Source of the DNA: Tanytarsus gracilentus | Lineage: Eukaryota > Arthropoda > Insecta > Diptera > Chironomidae | DNA: 64,000 nucleotides | Direction of reading: 5' to 3' | Assembly: GCA_038502055.1 (NCBI GenBank) | Contig: JAXRKN010000027.1 | Location: 186,001-250,000 of the forward strand | Shown here: in pieces, positions 31,012-43,799 of the stretch | Layout: each line of letters opens with the position of its first letter | Numbering within the stretch: the stretch's first letter is position 1 | Program-made: the position numbers and the translations under genes | Notes under the pieces: model-generated | Told to the model about the DNA's origin: nothing | The model's database searches: none | The model's input: only the letters and a program-made list of their open reading frames with translations

Positions 31012-31655
31012 ATGAAATTTTTTATAATCTGCGTTTTTGTAATTTTTGTAGTTGGTGAGAAAATTTTTAATGGTTTTAAACTGTTTTGAAGTTCCAAATA
31101 ATTTTTTAAAGTTTCAAAAAATTTTAAATTATGCTAAAAAATAACTCGATATGAATTCAAGGACTTCCAACCTCATCTGGCGATTGCGGTCGAACACCCG
31201 ATGACATAATTCGATCTGGCACTTGCATGACAAACGATAATGGCAACGGAATGGATGTTCGAATGTCATGCGACGGCTGTTTTAAGTTGATTTTCCAAAA
31301 TGATGGAAATTTAGTGGTTTATGCGAGTGTTAATAATGCAGTAATTTGGCATGCCAACAGTCACAATAAAGGTGGAGTTAAAGCTTGCATGCAGACCGAT
31401 GGACGTTTTGTGATTTACACAGCAAATGACGTTCCAATATGGTTTTCGCAATGGTTCATTCCAAATGGTAACACAGGTGCTGTCGCTATCATTCAGGGCG
31501 ATGCAAATTTTGTTGTCTACACTGGACACAACACGCCATCAGCTCAAGCTAAATGGTCTTCAGGAAAAATGGCAAATTGCGATGGTTCGCCTAAGAGAAA
31601 ACCTTCGAGAAGTGTGAACATTCCTAATATCCCAATTTTCAGCTGGAGTTTTTAA
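31012..31655 (+). CDS. Secreted bulb-type (B-) lectin, mannose-binding type
   Basis: Two-exon model 31012-31054 and 31162-31655, giving 178 residues. The start MKFFIICVFVIFVV is a signal peptide cut near GLPTS. The rest is a B-lectin beta-prism domain. The sugar-binding signature QxDxNxVxY appears as QNDGNLVVY (60-68), QTDGRFVIY (92-100, N replaced by R) and QGDANFVVY (126-134), spaced 32 and 34 residues apart as in the threefold fold. Four Cys are present in the domain, and the tail is short and basic. The family binds mannose and is widespread in monocot plants, fungi, bacteria and some fish, but is unusual in insects. The gene has an intron and insect-type signal sequence, so it is a resident gene. 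Likely role, by inference: recognition of microbial mannose in the gut or haemolymph. Confidence 0.85.
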
Positions 31656-31895
31656 ATTGATGAAAGAAATTCGATAAAAACTTAAAAAACATAATGTTAG
31701 GTTGAGGGAAAAAATTGAACTACTTTAGTTGCGATGTTTAAAAAAATAAAATTATATGTGAAAGGTGTTTTAAAGATGACGCACAAGCAAAAAAACAGAT
31801 GCATGAAAATTCGTAGCATGAATTTATTAAAAAACTTAACTTTAATTAAAAGTTTTTATTTAAAAATTAAATTTTCTTTAAACAATTACAAAATT

Positions 31896-32926
31896 TTAAA
31901 TCGTTCTGAAAATGTTCAGCGGAAAATTCTCAGTAATGACATAATCATCTCTAAAAATCACGCATAAATTTAACTCAAATTGAATTTTAAAATTTCTCGT
32001 TTGCAAATTCGGACATGTAAAGAGTCTCGGAAGTTGCATGTAAATCGGAATCTGAATTTTAGGACAGACATTTCCATCGCCAATTTGCAAGTTTTGTATT
32101 TCAGTTGCGTCTTTTGAGTAGCCCTCAGCACATCCACACGTTTCAATGCGAACGAGCTGAATTTCGATGCTTTTAATTGGCATTTCAGTGTGCTGAATTG
32201 TGACAGTGCCGGTAATTGGTTTTGTGATGCAAGTTGATGTTGAGTCTATTGTGCCGGTGATGAGGAAGCGTGGAATGTAAATTTTCTCTTTCGAGGACTT
32301 TTGGAGAGATTCAGGACTGATGCTGAAATGCACTGGAACTTCACGGTCGATTTTTTGCGGCTAAAATAATTAAATTTGTTAGAATAAATTTTAATATTAG
32401 AAATTTTTTTACTCACTTTATTCTGAACGAAAAACTGAATTTGTGTCTGTGAATCTTTTGCCAGAAATTTCCTCTTTAAATCGCATTTTATGAAATAATT
32501 CACGCTGATAAAAACACCGGAATAAGCTTCGTGAAGTTCACCCTCACTTCCTTTTTTGCCTTGCAACATAAACTCAAATTCAACTTCAGTAATTCCGATT
32601 GAAATTTTTCCAGGAACCAAAAGTTCGATTGAATGATTAAAAAGTAAAATTGGTTTCGTAACTGAATTGTAGAATGCTTCAAAAACGCCTGTGTTTTTCT
32701 GGGAAACTTGCATCGCAACGTGACCTTCGGCTGACAGAATCAGTCCATCATGCTTGATGTCTGAGTTTGCGTTAATAATAACAACACCTTTAATTATGTC
32801 GCCTGGAAGATTTTTAAACTATTTTTTAGTAAATTTTAATAAAATTAAAGAATTTTTCATCTCATTCTCACCTTCATGAAAAGTTTTGTTTGTTTTTTTC
32901 AATCTTATATCCAAAGTTGCGCTCAT
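31896..32926 (-). CDS. Vps26C: VPS26C (DSCR3-like) subunit of the Commander/retriever complex
   Basis: Three-exon minus-strand model 32926-32872, 32802-32417, 32360-31896, giving 301 residues against 297 in human VPS26C. The start MSATLDIRLKKTNKTFHEGD, the motif GVFEAFYNSV, the run QLVRIETCGCAEGYSKDATE and the C-terminal YVITENFPL are all family hallmarks. It has an arrestin-like fold and forms retriever with VPS35L and VPS29, recycling membrane cargo from endosomes. The gene is head to head with the LACTB2 gene, with 233 bases between start codons, so the two probably share a promoter. Confidence 0.93.
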
Positions 32927-33159
32927 TTTATCGCTTTTAAAATTAATAAAATATTTTTGAGAAATTTTCTTGTTTTTGATCGAATTACTCAAAATTCTCT
33001 TAGTGCGAACGAACCGAAATCAGCTGATTTTACTCTCTCTCTCTCTCTCTCTCTCTTTTCTTCCCGGTGTTTTTAATTCTCTCTCTCAATAATTTTTTCT
33101 CTCTTTGCTCTCTCAAAAAAAGTTTTCATTCTCTTCCAAAGCTTAAATTTTTGTTTTTA
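32927..33159. promoter_or_regulatory. Bidirectional promoter of VPS26C and LACTB2 with CT microsatellite
   Basis: The 233 bases between divergent start codons contain a run of about 13 CT dinucleotides (33033-33057) and further TCTCTC tracts near 33080-33110. CT/GA tracts are binding sites of GAGA-type factors in flies. No TATA box was found. Confidence 0.55.
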
Positions 33160-34182
33160 ATGATCAAAAGAGTTTTTTCTTCGATTTATTCAACAATGAA
33201 TTCGATTCCGGACATAACAAAGCTAGAGAACTCGATAAGGATTCTCGGTCAAAATCCTGGCATTATGACACTTCAAGGCACGAACTCGTATCTCGTTGGA
33301 AATTGTAAAAATCGAATTTTAATCGACACAAGTGATCCAGATAAGCCAGGTTACATAAAACTACTCGATAAAATTATAAAAGACGAGAAAATTAAAATTA
33401 GTGACATTATAATAACTCACTGGCATCGCGACCATATCGGAAGTTTGAGTGACATTAAAGCGAAAAAATTAGTTGACGAAAATTGTCGTGTTTGGAAGTT
33501 TCCGAGAGTTGATGAAAAGATTAAAGAAATTGAAGCTTTAGTTGATGGTCAAGAATTTCAAATTGACGAGTCAACGAATTTGAAAGTTTATCACACGCCG
33601 GGTCACACCGTCGATCACGTCATTTTGTTCGATGAAATGCGAAAAATTGTTTATTCAGGTGATTGCATTTTGGGTGAAGGAACTGCGGTGTTTGAGGTGA
33701 GAAAAATTCAAATGAAAAATTTTTAGTTTAATATTTAATAAATCTTGAAAAATTCCAAAAATTATTTAAAAATTATTTTTTTTTCATTTTTGATTTTTTT
33801 TGTTTAATTCCAGGATCTTTTTGACTACATGCGAAGCTTAGAAAAAATCCTCACACTTCAACCCGCCACAATTTATCCCGCTCACGGAAACATCATCAAT
33901 GACGCTGTCGAAAAGATTAAATTTTACATTGATCATCGAATTCAGAGAGAAAGACAAATTATTGAAGTCTTAAAAGAGTCAAAAATTCCAATAAATGCAA
34001 TGGAAATTGTGAAAATTGTTTATGCGACAACACCTGAGAATTTGTGGAAAGCAGCGGAGGTGAATGTCATTCATCATTTGGAGAAGCTTAAAAAAGAGGA
34101 AAAAGTTCGAGAGTTGGAGAAAAATGAAGAGATGGAAAGTCTTTGGGAAGTGGCTGTTAAAAATATTTGCAATAAATTGTAG
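33160..34182 (+). CDS. LACTB2-like metallo-beta-lactamase-fold endoribonuclease
   Basis: Two-exon model 33160-33696 and 33814-34182, giving 301 residues. The first ATG (MIKRVFSSIYS) gives a short basic amphipathic N-terminus that could target mitochondria, as for human LACTB2. The second ATG at 33196 gives MNSIPDITK. The conserved segments are GQNPGIMTLQGTNSYLVG, the metal-binding HWHRDH at residues 87-92, TPGHTVDH, SGDCILGEGTAVFED and YPAHG. The C-terminal winged-helix part matches LACTB2 (MEIVKIVYATTPENL). The human enzyme cleaves single-stranded RNA in mitochondria. All metal ligands visible in the family motif are present. Confidence 0.92.
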
Positions 34183-35264
34183 AATAAAAATTAAAAATGA
34201 ATTTAGGGGAAATTTAATAAAATTTTGGATTAAGGGTTAAGAAAAATTTTGATTTTTTTTTTGAATTTTTCAAAATGTTTTTAGAGTTTACTCAAAATAA
34301 TTTTTTTAAATAAATTACACATTGTTATCAATAAAAAATTTTAAATAAATTTCCAGATTATTTTGAAATATAATTTATACTTTTATTTAATCAAAATATT
34401 TCTGTGTTTTTTATTTTTTAAAAAAATCAACACATTTATTTATTTTTTTGAGAAAATTCTCCTAAAATTCCAAGAATGATATGTTAAAAGCGTCATAAAG
34501 ATTAAAAAATAAATAAACTAAAATTAACCAGTGTATTCTTGTCAACAAAAATTGAAATGTTTTCATTTGAAACTTCTTATTTCTTTTTTCATGCTTTAAG
34601 AAAATCACGAATTCACACTTTAGCTGACCATCTTAAATTTAATAATTTTTAAACTTCAGTTTTATTATTTTTAAATGATTGAAATATTTTATAACTTTTT
34701 TTGTTAATTTTCTATTTTTTTATAATTTTGAATATTTTTAAAAAAATTTAATTTTTATAATTTCTACAATTTATACAATTTTTGCCGTTTTTAAAATTTT
34801 TATAATTTTTACAATTTTTATAATTTTTATAATTTTCAAATTTTTTTACAATTTTTTAAATTTTTTTAAGTTTTTAACATCTTACGCATCTTTTCATCTT
34901 CTCACCCCTCATCTATTTGCATGTGATGTGCCGGTTTATTGATAATTGTGACGTTTTGAATGTTAATTAGAAACGTAAGTTGTTAATAATAATAAAACCT
35001 ATAAAAGAACTCGAGATGATGCCAAAAGATTCAGTTCGTGAAGAGATTTTGATTAGTTTAAGACTGAAAACTTTTGAGCTCGTCTCAAAGTTTTGTGGAA
35101 TTTTTTAGTGTGTCCAAAAATTTTAAATTTCTGTGAAATTTTTTGCCGAATCTAAAATTTATAAAAATTAAAAATTTTTAAAAATTATAAAAGTTTAAAA
35201 AATTATAAAAACTAAAAACAAAAAAGATTAAAATTTTTATAAAATCTTCAAATTTTTCTCAAAA
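34183..35264. other. Intergenic: AT-rich spacer and promoter of the SLC22-like gene
   Basis: The part 34660-34880 is low-complexity TTTTTATAATTTTTACAATT-type sequence. A promoter lies at 35001-35037, and the leader to 35264 is A-rich. No gene was found. Confidence 0.5.
35001..35037 (+). promoter_or_regulatory. TATA plus initiator promoter of the SLC22-like gene
   Basis: TATAAAAG at 35001-35008 is followed by TCAGTT at 35032-35037, the arthropod initiator consensus. The A of the initiator lies 33 bases after the first T of the TATA box, the normal spacing. The predicted leader is about 230 bases. Confidence 0.75.
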
Positions 35265-37474
35265 ATGTCAAATCCACAAAATGCAACAAAAATCTCAATT
35301 GAAAATGAGTCAAAATCTCTCGAGTCAAATTTCACCTCACGAAAGATTTGGAAATTTTTCATCCTCGCCTTCATCGGAAGTTCAGCAACTTATTCATTTC
35401 AAATGACTTACCTCTACATGTTCAACAAAGATTTTTCTTACTTTTGCGTTCCGCCTGGATTTGAGGGCAAAAATTTCACTGATGACGACATTTTACTTTT
35501 ATCGACATCCGACGACGCTGACATCTGCACAGTTTTCGACTTGAATTATTTAGAAATATTCAAAAACTTTACAAATTACGATCAGTTTATTGATTTTGCA
35601 ATTAGCAACAATGACACGACATTAATGACTGATTTAACTTCGTGCTTTGATGTTGGAGGAAAATTTAAATTTGATATTGAACGTGGCGAAGACATTGCGG
35701 CTGATTTTGAAATTGTTTGTGAAAAGTTGGATGAGTTTTCGTTGATTAAAGCAATTTCACTTGGATTTTTGATGGGAAGCATTTTCTTGGGAATTTGCGG
35801 TGACAAGTGAGTAGAAAAATATTTCGAAAATTAATTTAATTTATTTAATTAATTTTCAGAATTGGTCGCAAAAAAACCATCACAATTGCATCAGTTCCGT
35901 TCGTGATTTTGAGTTTTCTTTTCGCTCTCACACCAACCTTAGAAGCTTTTTATTGGATTCATGTTGCATTGAGCTTTTTAAGTGAAGGAATTTTAAACAT
36001 AATTTTTGTGATTGTCGTCGAAAATTTTAATGGAAAATTCAGAGAAGTTTTCACGATTTTATTGAATTTGGGATTTCCAATTTTGGTTGGACTTTCGAGT
36101 TTAATGGTGACGGAAGTGACACAATGGAGATTTTTCTTTGGAATCATGGCTGTGATTGTTTTAGTGTCGATGATTTTTCTCAAGTGAGTTTTTTTGACTT
36201 TTTAGATTTTTAAAATTATTTTTTGCCGAATTTTAAAAAATTTAAAAATTTATTTTAAAAATCGTTAAAATTATCCTTGAAAATTTTTAAATTTGTTAGT
36301 GTTTCAAAAATATATTTAATTAGATTTAAAATCTTTTGAAAAACGTTGAAAAATTTAAAATTAATTTTAAAATTTAAAAACCGTTAAAAATAATTTTTCT
36401 TAATCGTTAAAAAATTTAAAATTAATTTTTAAAATCCGTTAGAATATTTTTTTGAATTTAAAATTTATTTTATAATATTTTAGCTTCATCACTGAATCAC
36501 CAAGATTTCTCCACACAAAAACAAAAATAGCTGAAAAAGTTCAAGACAAAATTCAAATTTCACCGCTTAAACTCGAAGATAATTTCAAACTCTCAAAGTT
36601 TATTAAAAGCCAAGAAGTTTTTAAAATTTTCTCCTCATCTTTTGCTATAAATGGAGTCTCTCACAATTCCTACAAGTCAACTTTGACGTTCATGCTCATT
36701 TTACCATTTTTGTGGTTTACATTTTCATACTCAGGAAACTTCATCACTCAAAATCCTTTGAATTTACACCAAACTTCATTTTTCTCTCTCATCGACGCTT
36801 TTGGATTTATTTTCACCGCATTATTAGCAACAAAATTTAGCAGAAAACGGCTTGAAATACTTTTCATGTGCGCATTTGGAGTTTCAATGATTTTTGCGTT
36901 TTCTGTTCCCGAAAAATCTGAAATCTATCAAGTGCTTTGGAATATCACGAGAGGATTTATCAATCCAACAATTTCCCTCATGACGCTGCATTTACTGGAA
37001 ATTTTTCCCACTGAAATTAGAAGCACGGCTTTCGGTGTGGCAAATGCGAGTGGAACAGCTGTTAATTATTACGTCGTTGAATTGAGTGAGTTAAATTAGA
37101 ATTAAGTTAAATAATTTTATATAAAGTTTAAATTTTTATAGCTGACGCTCTGAACGGTTTAATCCATAACCACCAGCTGTTGTTTGTGAAGCTTTTCATC
37201 GGTATTTTAACGACATTATCTTGTGGTCTCATTATGATGGTAAAATTTTATACACAATTACGAAATTTTTATTAAAATATTTAATTTTTAGCTTCCTGAA
37301 ACTAAATTTGCAGAACTCGAAAATTTTTGCGAAAGAGAAAGTGAAAAATCGAGAGGGAAAAAGTTTGAAACTGAAAGTCAGAGTGGGACTCGAATTTTTG
37401 TGATGAAAAGCTCAACAATTTTTGCGTTGACACTTTTTACTTTGATGTCTGTCGCGGTTTTACTTTCGAAATAA
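35265..37474 (+). CDS. SLC22-type organic cation/carnitine transporter (major facilitator)
   Basis: Five-exon model 35265-35806, 35860-36183, 36484-37085, 37142-37239, 37292-37474, giving 582 residues. The N-terminus is cytoplasmic, then TM1 (about 29-50). A large extracellular loop of about 110 residues with Cys and N-glycosylation sites follows, as in SLC22 proteins. Then come TM2 (FSLIKAISLGFLMGSIFLGI) and the short cytoplasmic DKIGRKKT, the MFS signature loop. Further membrane helices follow, with LLEIFPTEIRSTAFGVANAS near TM10 and LPETK after TM12, an SLC22 hallmark. Substrate cannot be read from sequence; fly relatives carry organic cations or carnitine. The final ~55 residues include an extra hydrophobic C-terminal segment, which is atypical. 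Confidence 0.85.
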
Positions 37475-39202
37475 AAATGGAATTTTTTTAATTTGTTAAA
37501 ATAATTTTATTTATTTTTTCATCAATTTTCAGAATTGAAATTTTTTAATTATTTTTGACTTTTTGAATTTTTTAACCCAAATTTTTTTTGGCATGGTGTT
37601 TAAAATTTAATTTAACTAAATTGAAATATCCAAAATTAATTACTTTCTTTGGTAAATAAAAAACTCATTAATTTTACCATCAATTTCAATTCGTATCAAA
37701 ACAAATTAACTTTCAAACTTTATCTGAATTTAATCATAACTTTTTTTAACCCCTAAAAGGCATGAAAGGTTCATAAATCTCATTTCCACTTTCACTCTCA
37801 TTTTCTCTCTCATGAGAATTTTCTTTGCAAAGCAGACAATTTTTCTCCTTTCACTCTCTCGATGTGTGAAAGTAACAATTTTCTATCTGATTTTCAGTTG
37901 GTCGTGAATCGTCACGCGGATAAGATAAAAAATTCAGAAGAAAAATGTGAAAACTCAAAAATATTTGTGATGATTTAAAATAAAAAATAATTTTGTGAAG
38001 TTTTTTGAAAATCAAAAAGTAAAAAAAAATTAATCAAAATTTAAAAAATAAAAAATATATTCAAAAAAGTAACAAAAATAAAATGTAAAATGAGGAAATA
38101 AATCAAAATTATTTAATTAAATTTAATACAGAAAAAATTTAAATATTTTTGATTTATTTTTTTAAGCTTAACTTAAAGATAAAGAAATTCTTTAGCTTCT
38201 CAGAGAAAAAATTAAGCTGCATGCTTTAATATTTGTAATTTTACATGATGCCACACCACCTGATATAGATTCACGTTGAGTGTAATTTAAGACAGTGACG
38301 AGAATTTAATGAGAATTAATGTGAGCACGACCAAGATATAAAATTTGAAACCTGTAAATAATTTTTAAATTTTTTTGCATAAAAATTTTGAAATTCACAA
38401 AACAAACAAAACCCTTCTTCTTCTCAAGAATTCTAAAAATAAACTTTGCCATAAAACGTTTTGCAGGTTCGCATTATCGAAGCCTCAAATTTATTTACGA
38501 ACTTCCAAACTTGAAGTAAATATTTTGTTTTCAATTTTGTTCAGATTTTTGTGTGAATTTCAATCTTTTATGACATTTTTAATATTTTTGATCTCAATTT
38601 AAAGCGAATTAATTTAAAATTTAAACGATTTTTTGCCGCGATAAAATTTTCGCCTATAAATTCTACAATAAATCGATAATGAGCCTTAACTCATATAAAA
38701 ATACTTCGAAAGCTTCCGGCGATTTTGTTTCATTAATTTTATGCCTCTCAAAGTTTAACGTTAATGAAACCTGTTGACTGCCGGGTGATGAAAAAGCGAA
38801 AATTTAACCTTTTAATTTCTGGAAAATTGGGTTGAAATATTTGATGAAAAATCTCGAGTCGCATTTGTAATTAAGACAATTTTATAAATTATATAACCTT
38901 CAATTTCGATCAACAACTCAGGGGCAATTCACTCCAATAAAAATATTAATTTAATAAAATGTATTAAAAATAATAAAAAAAAATTAATAATACACAAAAT
39001 TTATTAAAATATCAAATAAATAAATTTATAAATAATATAAATTTTTAAAAAATTTATTTCATTTGAAATAAATATCCCCCTGCATTAAATCGATTAATTA
39101 ATAAACTTTTCATCATCTCAATTTCTTTTACAACTTCCTTAATTGATCACTCCTGCGTTAATTTATTTTTCTCTGAAACCTCAAAATAGAACTCGCCGAA
39201 TT
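37475..39202 (+). other. Upstream region of Lgr1 copy A, including probable first exon and promoter
   Basis: No coding exon was found. A block at 37771-37960 resembles the block at 43800-44000 upstream of Lgr1 copy B, with an initiator-like TCAGTT at 37894 and a shared CACGCGGAT 17 bases further on. A splice-acceptor-like AAAATAG lies just before the ATG at 39203, so a 5'UTR intron is likely. Part 38880-39060 is very AT-rich. Confidence 0.45.
37771..37960 (+). promoter_or_regulatory. Probable promoter of Lgr1 copy A
   Basis: TC-rich sequence precedes TCAGTTGGTCGTGAATCG, followed by CACGCGGATAAGAT. The same order (TC-rich, TCAGTCGTTCGTTGGTC, CACGCGGATCAGAT) occurs upstream of copy B, supporting a duplicated promoter. 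Confidence 0.5.
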
Positions 39203-42200
39203 ATGAACACGAAAAGTTTGTGGATTTTTTTGTTGTTGAATTCATTTTGGAAGTGCAATGGATTTTTGATTAGATACACAGCAGATAACTTGACATTTTG
39301 TCATTGCCATTTCGCTCGAGATTGGGATGAAGCAAAATTACCTTGGTGGTGCACTTGCTCAAATGAGCTGCTTGGAATTGAGGTAAATAAAAGTAAAAGT
39401 GCAGGGGTGGGACACTCGCAATATTATAAAACAAAAATATATCAATTTTCCGAGTTTTCCACACCCTGAAAATGAAGCTTGTTACTTAATTAACAAAATT
39501 TTTTATGCTGACATAAAACTTTGTGACAATTTCATTTTCACTCAATTAAACCGAAAAAAAATTCTTTTTTATTTGTTCAGAATGAGTCTGAGTGTCATTG
39601 TGAGGGCAAAAAACTGCAACAGATGCCGCAAGTGCTCAAAAACATCACGATTTTGTCAATAAGCAACGCAAACTTGGAAGGACTTAAAAAAAATGATTTA
39701 GACCGATACAGCGAAACATTGAAAGACTTGTGAGTTAAAATTTTGGTTAATTTGTAAAATTTTGTTTTAATTAAAAAATTTAAGATATTTAGCGTCAGTT
39801 CCTTATTTCCACAATATTGAAGCAACTGCATTTCATAATGTTCTTCATCTCAGAACTATGTGAGTGAAATTTTGCACTTAAATTGAATTTTGAGAGTTTC
39901 CCTCCCCTGAAAATTAAATTTAAATATTTTCTAAATTTTTAGTTATATTTCACACGCGCCATCGCTTCAGTTCATCTCTTCAGACGTCTTTAGATACATA
40001 ACTGAGTCCTTTAAAGTGCTGTAGGTTGAGGAAATCTTTTGTTTGCAATCCTTTTAACCGTTCTCAATTTGCAAAATAGACGAATCATTCAATCCGGCCT
40101 AAAAGAGGTTCCTGACTTGCAATTTTTACCCAATATTGGAATTTTATCGCAAATGTAAGAAAATTTCTAAAAATTATGTAAATTTCTATTGACGTTAAAT
40201 AAATTTTTTTCATAGAGACTTCGAAGGTAATGAAATTATGGAAATTGCGACAAATTCCTTCCGCGTAAGGACGGAAAACCTGTGAGTGGAAATTAATTTT
40301 GGGAATTTTATAATTTGTGTAAAAAATTATTTGCAATTAAATTTTCCTTCAGCATCCTCGACAACAACAATTTAGTGAGCATCCAACGCGCGGCTTTTAA
40401 CGGATCTGAAATTGGACATTTGTGAGTGATTTATGTTATGCATCTTGATTCTTAGAACATCGTTCATAAAAACCTTCAAAAATTTATCTAAGCGTGTTGC
40501 GAAAAAAATACGTAGGAAAATTCTTGCGAAGACTTTTTTATTAAATGTTTTTTGTTGGGTATAAAAAAATGTTTGACGTTTATAAATAAACTTGGTAAAC
40601 ATCATAAATCAAAGCAATTTAAAAAATCCTGAAAATTTAAATTTTCTCCTTTTTAAATTTTTATTCTTCAATAATTTTTCCTTTTCCTTTAATTACACCA
40701 AAAACAAACAAACTCAAACATCACAATCTTTCGATCCACGAGCAAATATTTGCTATAAAACTTTGGGTTTTATGCACACTTGAGATCATTTGTTGTCCTC
40801 GAATGTCAAACAAGATTGTTATCACGTCTTTGTGATATTTTCGATAGAATTATGTCTTGCGTGTGCTTTCAGATTATTTGTTTTTATTGAGATGGAAAAA
40901 AGCTTTCTGAATGTTCGGAGAAATTAAATTTGCAGGGGAGAAAAATTTACAACTTTTGAATTATTAAATTTAAAATTTTTCCATTAATTGTGATTAAATT
41001 TATGTTAAAATTCAGATAGTCAATCTTGAAGAAATTTTTGTTTAAAAATATTTTTTAATTCTCTACAAAAATTTATACTGAAAATTTTTAATTCTCAGAA
41101 GCATTAACGGAAACATAAATTTGAAGCTTTTGGACGAAAATGCATTCGAAGGAATTTCAAACATTCGAGTACTGTGAGTGAATTATATCAAATTTACTTA
41201 ATTTAATTTTAATGATTTAATTTAAATTTTATCGATTTATTTTCTCAGTGATTTATCGAACACCGCAATCACTTCCCTACCCTCAAAAGGTCTCTCGAGT
41301 TTGGAGCAGTTACGCATCCAAAATACTCACTCACTAATTAAAATTCCATCAATTCACTATTTTATGGTAAATTTTAGATTTTTTTATTAAATATTGAAAG
41401 ACTCATATAGAAAATATTTAGAATCTCGAGAGAGCTTTTTTGACTCATCCATTCCACTGTTGTGCATTCCAATTTCCTTCGGTTCATGATCCAAAAACTC
41501 ACGAGAAACACCTCAAAATTGTTAAACAACTTAAAATTGAGTGCGAAGGATCAAAAAATTCTACGAAGAGGAAAAAAAGATTTTTGGAATTTGAGAAAAG
41601 AGAAGTTCAATCACAAATGGATCGTTTTCTCGATGAAGATTTAGATAAGGAAGGAATTTTTCATCCTCCAGTGAACACAAGTCACGTGCCGGAATTTTTA
41701 TGTGGAAATATTTCATTTATGTAAGTTTAATTTTTGTCTTCGAGTGTCATAAAAATAATTCAACTTTTCTAGTGTCCGTAAGGTGAAATGTTTCCCCACT
41801 CCCGACGCACTGAATCCATGCGAGGACGTGATGGGAAGTTGGAAGTGGAACTGGCTGAGAATTTCCGTATGGATAGGTAAAAAGTTGTCATTTTCCTTCA
41901 ATAGAAACCTAATTTTATCTCAACTACAGTTCTATCGCTTGCTGTCATAGGAAACACAGCTGTGTTGGTCGTTTTGCTCTCTGATTGTTCAATATTTACT
42001 GTTCCAAAGTTTCTCATGTGCAATTTAGCATTTGCTGACCTTGTGATGGGACTTTACTTGATGTTAGTGGCCGCAATTGATGTTCACTCGACTGGCGAAT
42101 ATTTTAATGTCGCTTATCACTGGCAGTATGGTGAGTTGTGAAAAATTATTCACATTTAATTAAAGTTCATCTTCATATTCAGGTTTCGGTTGTCGTCTCG

Positions 42201-42978
42201 CGGGTTTTCTTACCGTCTTCGCTTCTCAACTTTCAATCTTCACCCTCACAATTATCACCATCGAACGTTGGTTCGCCATCACCAAGGCAATTTTTCTCAC
42301 CAAACGTCTCAACCGACGCAACGCCACAATCATTATGATTTTTGGCTACATCTTGTCAATTATTCTCGCCTCACTTCCACTCATCGGTGTAAGTAATTAC
42401 TCATCAACCAGCATCTGTCTACCAATGCGAGCGGAATTTATGCGTGATGTGATTTATTTACTGACATTACTGGCTGCGAGCGGCGTTGGATTTACAATAA
42501 TGGTTTTTTGCTATCTTCACGTTTATTTTCACTTGCAAATGATTGAAGTGGCTCTCGAGGATGAAAGTTTTCATGTTTTTAATCGAGAAAAAGCTAGAAC
42601 AAAAAAAATGGCATTGCTGGTAAATTAAAAGAGATTTAAGGAATTTTTGAAACTTGATTTTTTTCATAGGTTTTCACGAATTTTGTCTGTTGGGCCCCGA
42701 TAGCATTTTTCGGATTCTCAGCACTTGCCGGCTTTAAACTCATTGACGTCACTCAAGCAAAAATTCTTCTCGTATTCATTTATCCACTCAATTCATGTGC
42801 GAATCCTTACCTGTATGCAATTTTCACCAAACAATTTTGTGGCGTTGTGAAATTTGGATTTAATAAGAAGCAAGAAAGTGGCCATCGATTGCATTCTGTC
42901 AATGCAAGAGAAAGTGGATGTTTAATGAACAAAAGTCAAAATGAAAAATTATCAAAAACAAATTTGTGTGAGGTTTAA
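39203..42978 (+). CDS. Lgr1: Glycoprotein hormone receptor-like LGR (Lgr1), copy A
   Basis: Fourteen exons: 39203-39382, 39581-39729, 39785-39859, 39943-40020, 40080-40154, 40216-40281, 40353-40421, 41099-41173, 41249-41366, 41422-41720, 41773-41876, 41930-42130, 42183-42619, 42670-42978. The product has 744 residues. A signal peptide and Cys-rich LRR cap (WWCTCSNELLGIE) precede about eight LRRs, most encoded one per exon of 66-78 bases with phase-2 borders. The hinge has the HPFHCCAF motif typical of type A LGRs. A seven-helix domain follows, with FLMCNLAFADLVMGLYLM (TM2), ERW in place of DRY (as in glycoprotein hormone receptors), FVCWAP (TM6) and NPYLY (TM7). In insects Lgr1 is the receptor for GPA2/GPB5 and signals through cAMP in gut and hindgut. 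The C-terminal tail differs from copy B. Confidence 0.9.
39402..39468. mobile_element. Tiny MITE-like inverted repeat in Lgr1-A intron 1
   Basis: CAGGGGTGGGACACTCG at the left and CGAGTTTTCCACACCCTG at the right form imperfect inverted ends around 30 AT-rich bases. CAGGGGTGGG ends are common in hAT elements. Single related ends occur in other introns of both Lgr1 genes. Confidence 0.5.
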
Positions 42979-43799
42979 AGATTTTAAAGACATTTAATTG
43001 AATTTTGGTAAAGTCATCAAAAAATTAAAAGTTCAAATATATTTTTTAAATATTGAGAAACAAAAGTGTCTAAGGAAATTTTATAAATGTTTAAAAAAAA
43101 TAAATAAATGTTAAAAAAATTTAAATTTATCGTTTTTAAATTTGCAAAGTTTCAGAGCCTTGAATTTTACTCACAAATTTCTCTGTTTTTATATCAGCTG
43201 TTAAATTTTTCTCTTTTCTACTCTCAACAAAAAATCTCAGAGAGAAAGAAAGAGAGAGAGAACATTAAATCTTCTTTGCAGTTTTATCTTATGAGAAAAA
43301 TTTCACATGTTGAAATAATTAACGAAAAAAAAATTAATTGACAGAAAATCTTATTAATTTATGAGAAGCTTTATTTTGAGTGTTTTATGAAGATGGAAAT
43401 ATTTGTCATCGCTTTTAATTTTGTCACGTAATCAAAAATCTTGTGATTTTATTTTTGGTCAAAAAATGTCGAAAAATTATGTCAATGATCCAGAATAAAT
43501 TGATGATTTTTTGAATGGATGAGAAATTAATTGCTTTTTATTAATTGTTTTAAATTTTAATCAAGAAATTTTTGGTTCTAATTTTTTTAGTTTTTTTTCG
43601 GCAGTTGACATTTAAAATTTTCAGTTGTTAATAATTTATAAGTAAATTAAAACAAATGAAAAGGAATTTTTTTCTAAAATCAATTAACCAAAAAATTAAT
43701 GTCATATTTTTAGCTCCAGTTTGCGTCATAAAATTTGATTTTGTAAAGTAATTTTTGTTTCCTCAAAACCCACCTGAGGATTTATTTTTGTGTTGAAGT

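Noticed and set aside
33033..33058. CT run as a possible gene fragment or transposon end
   Set aside because: A simple dinucleotide repeat in a bidirectional promoter, best read as a microsatellite or GAGA-type site.
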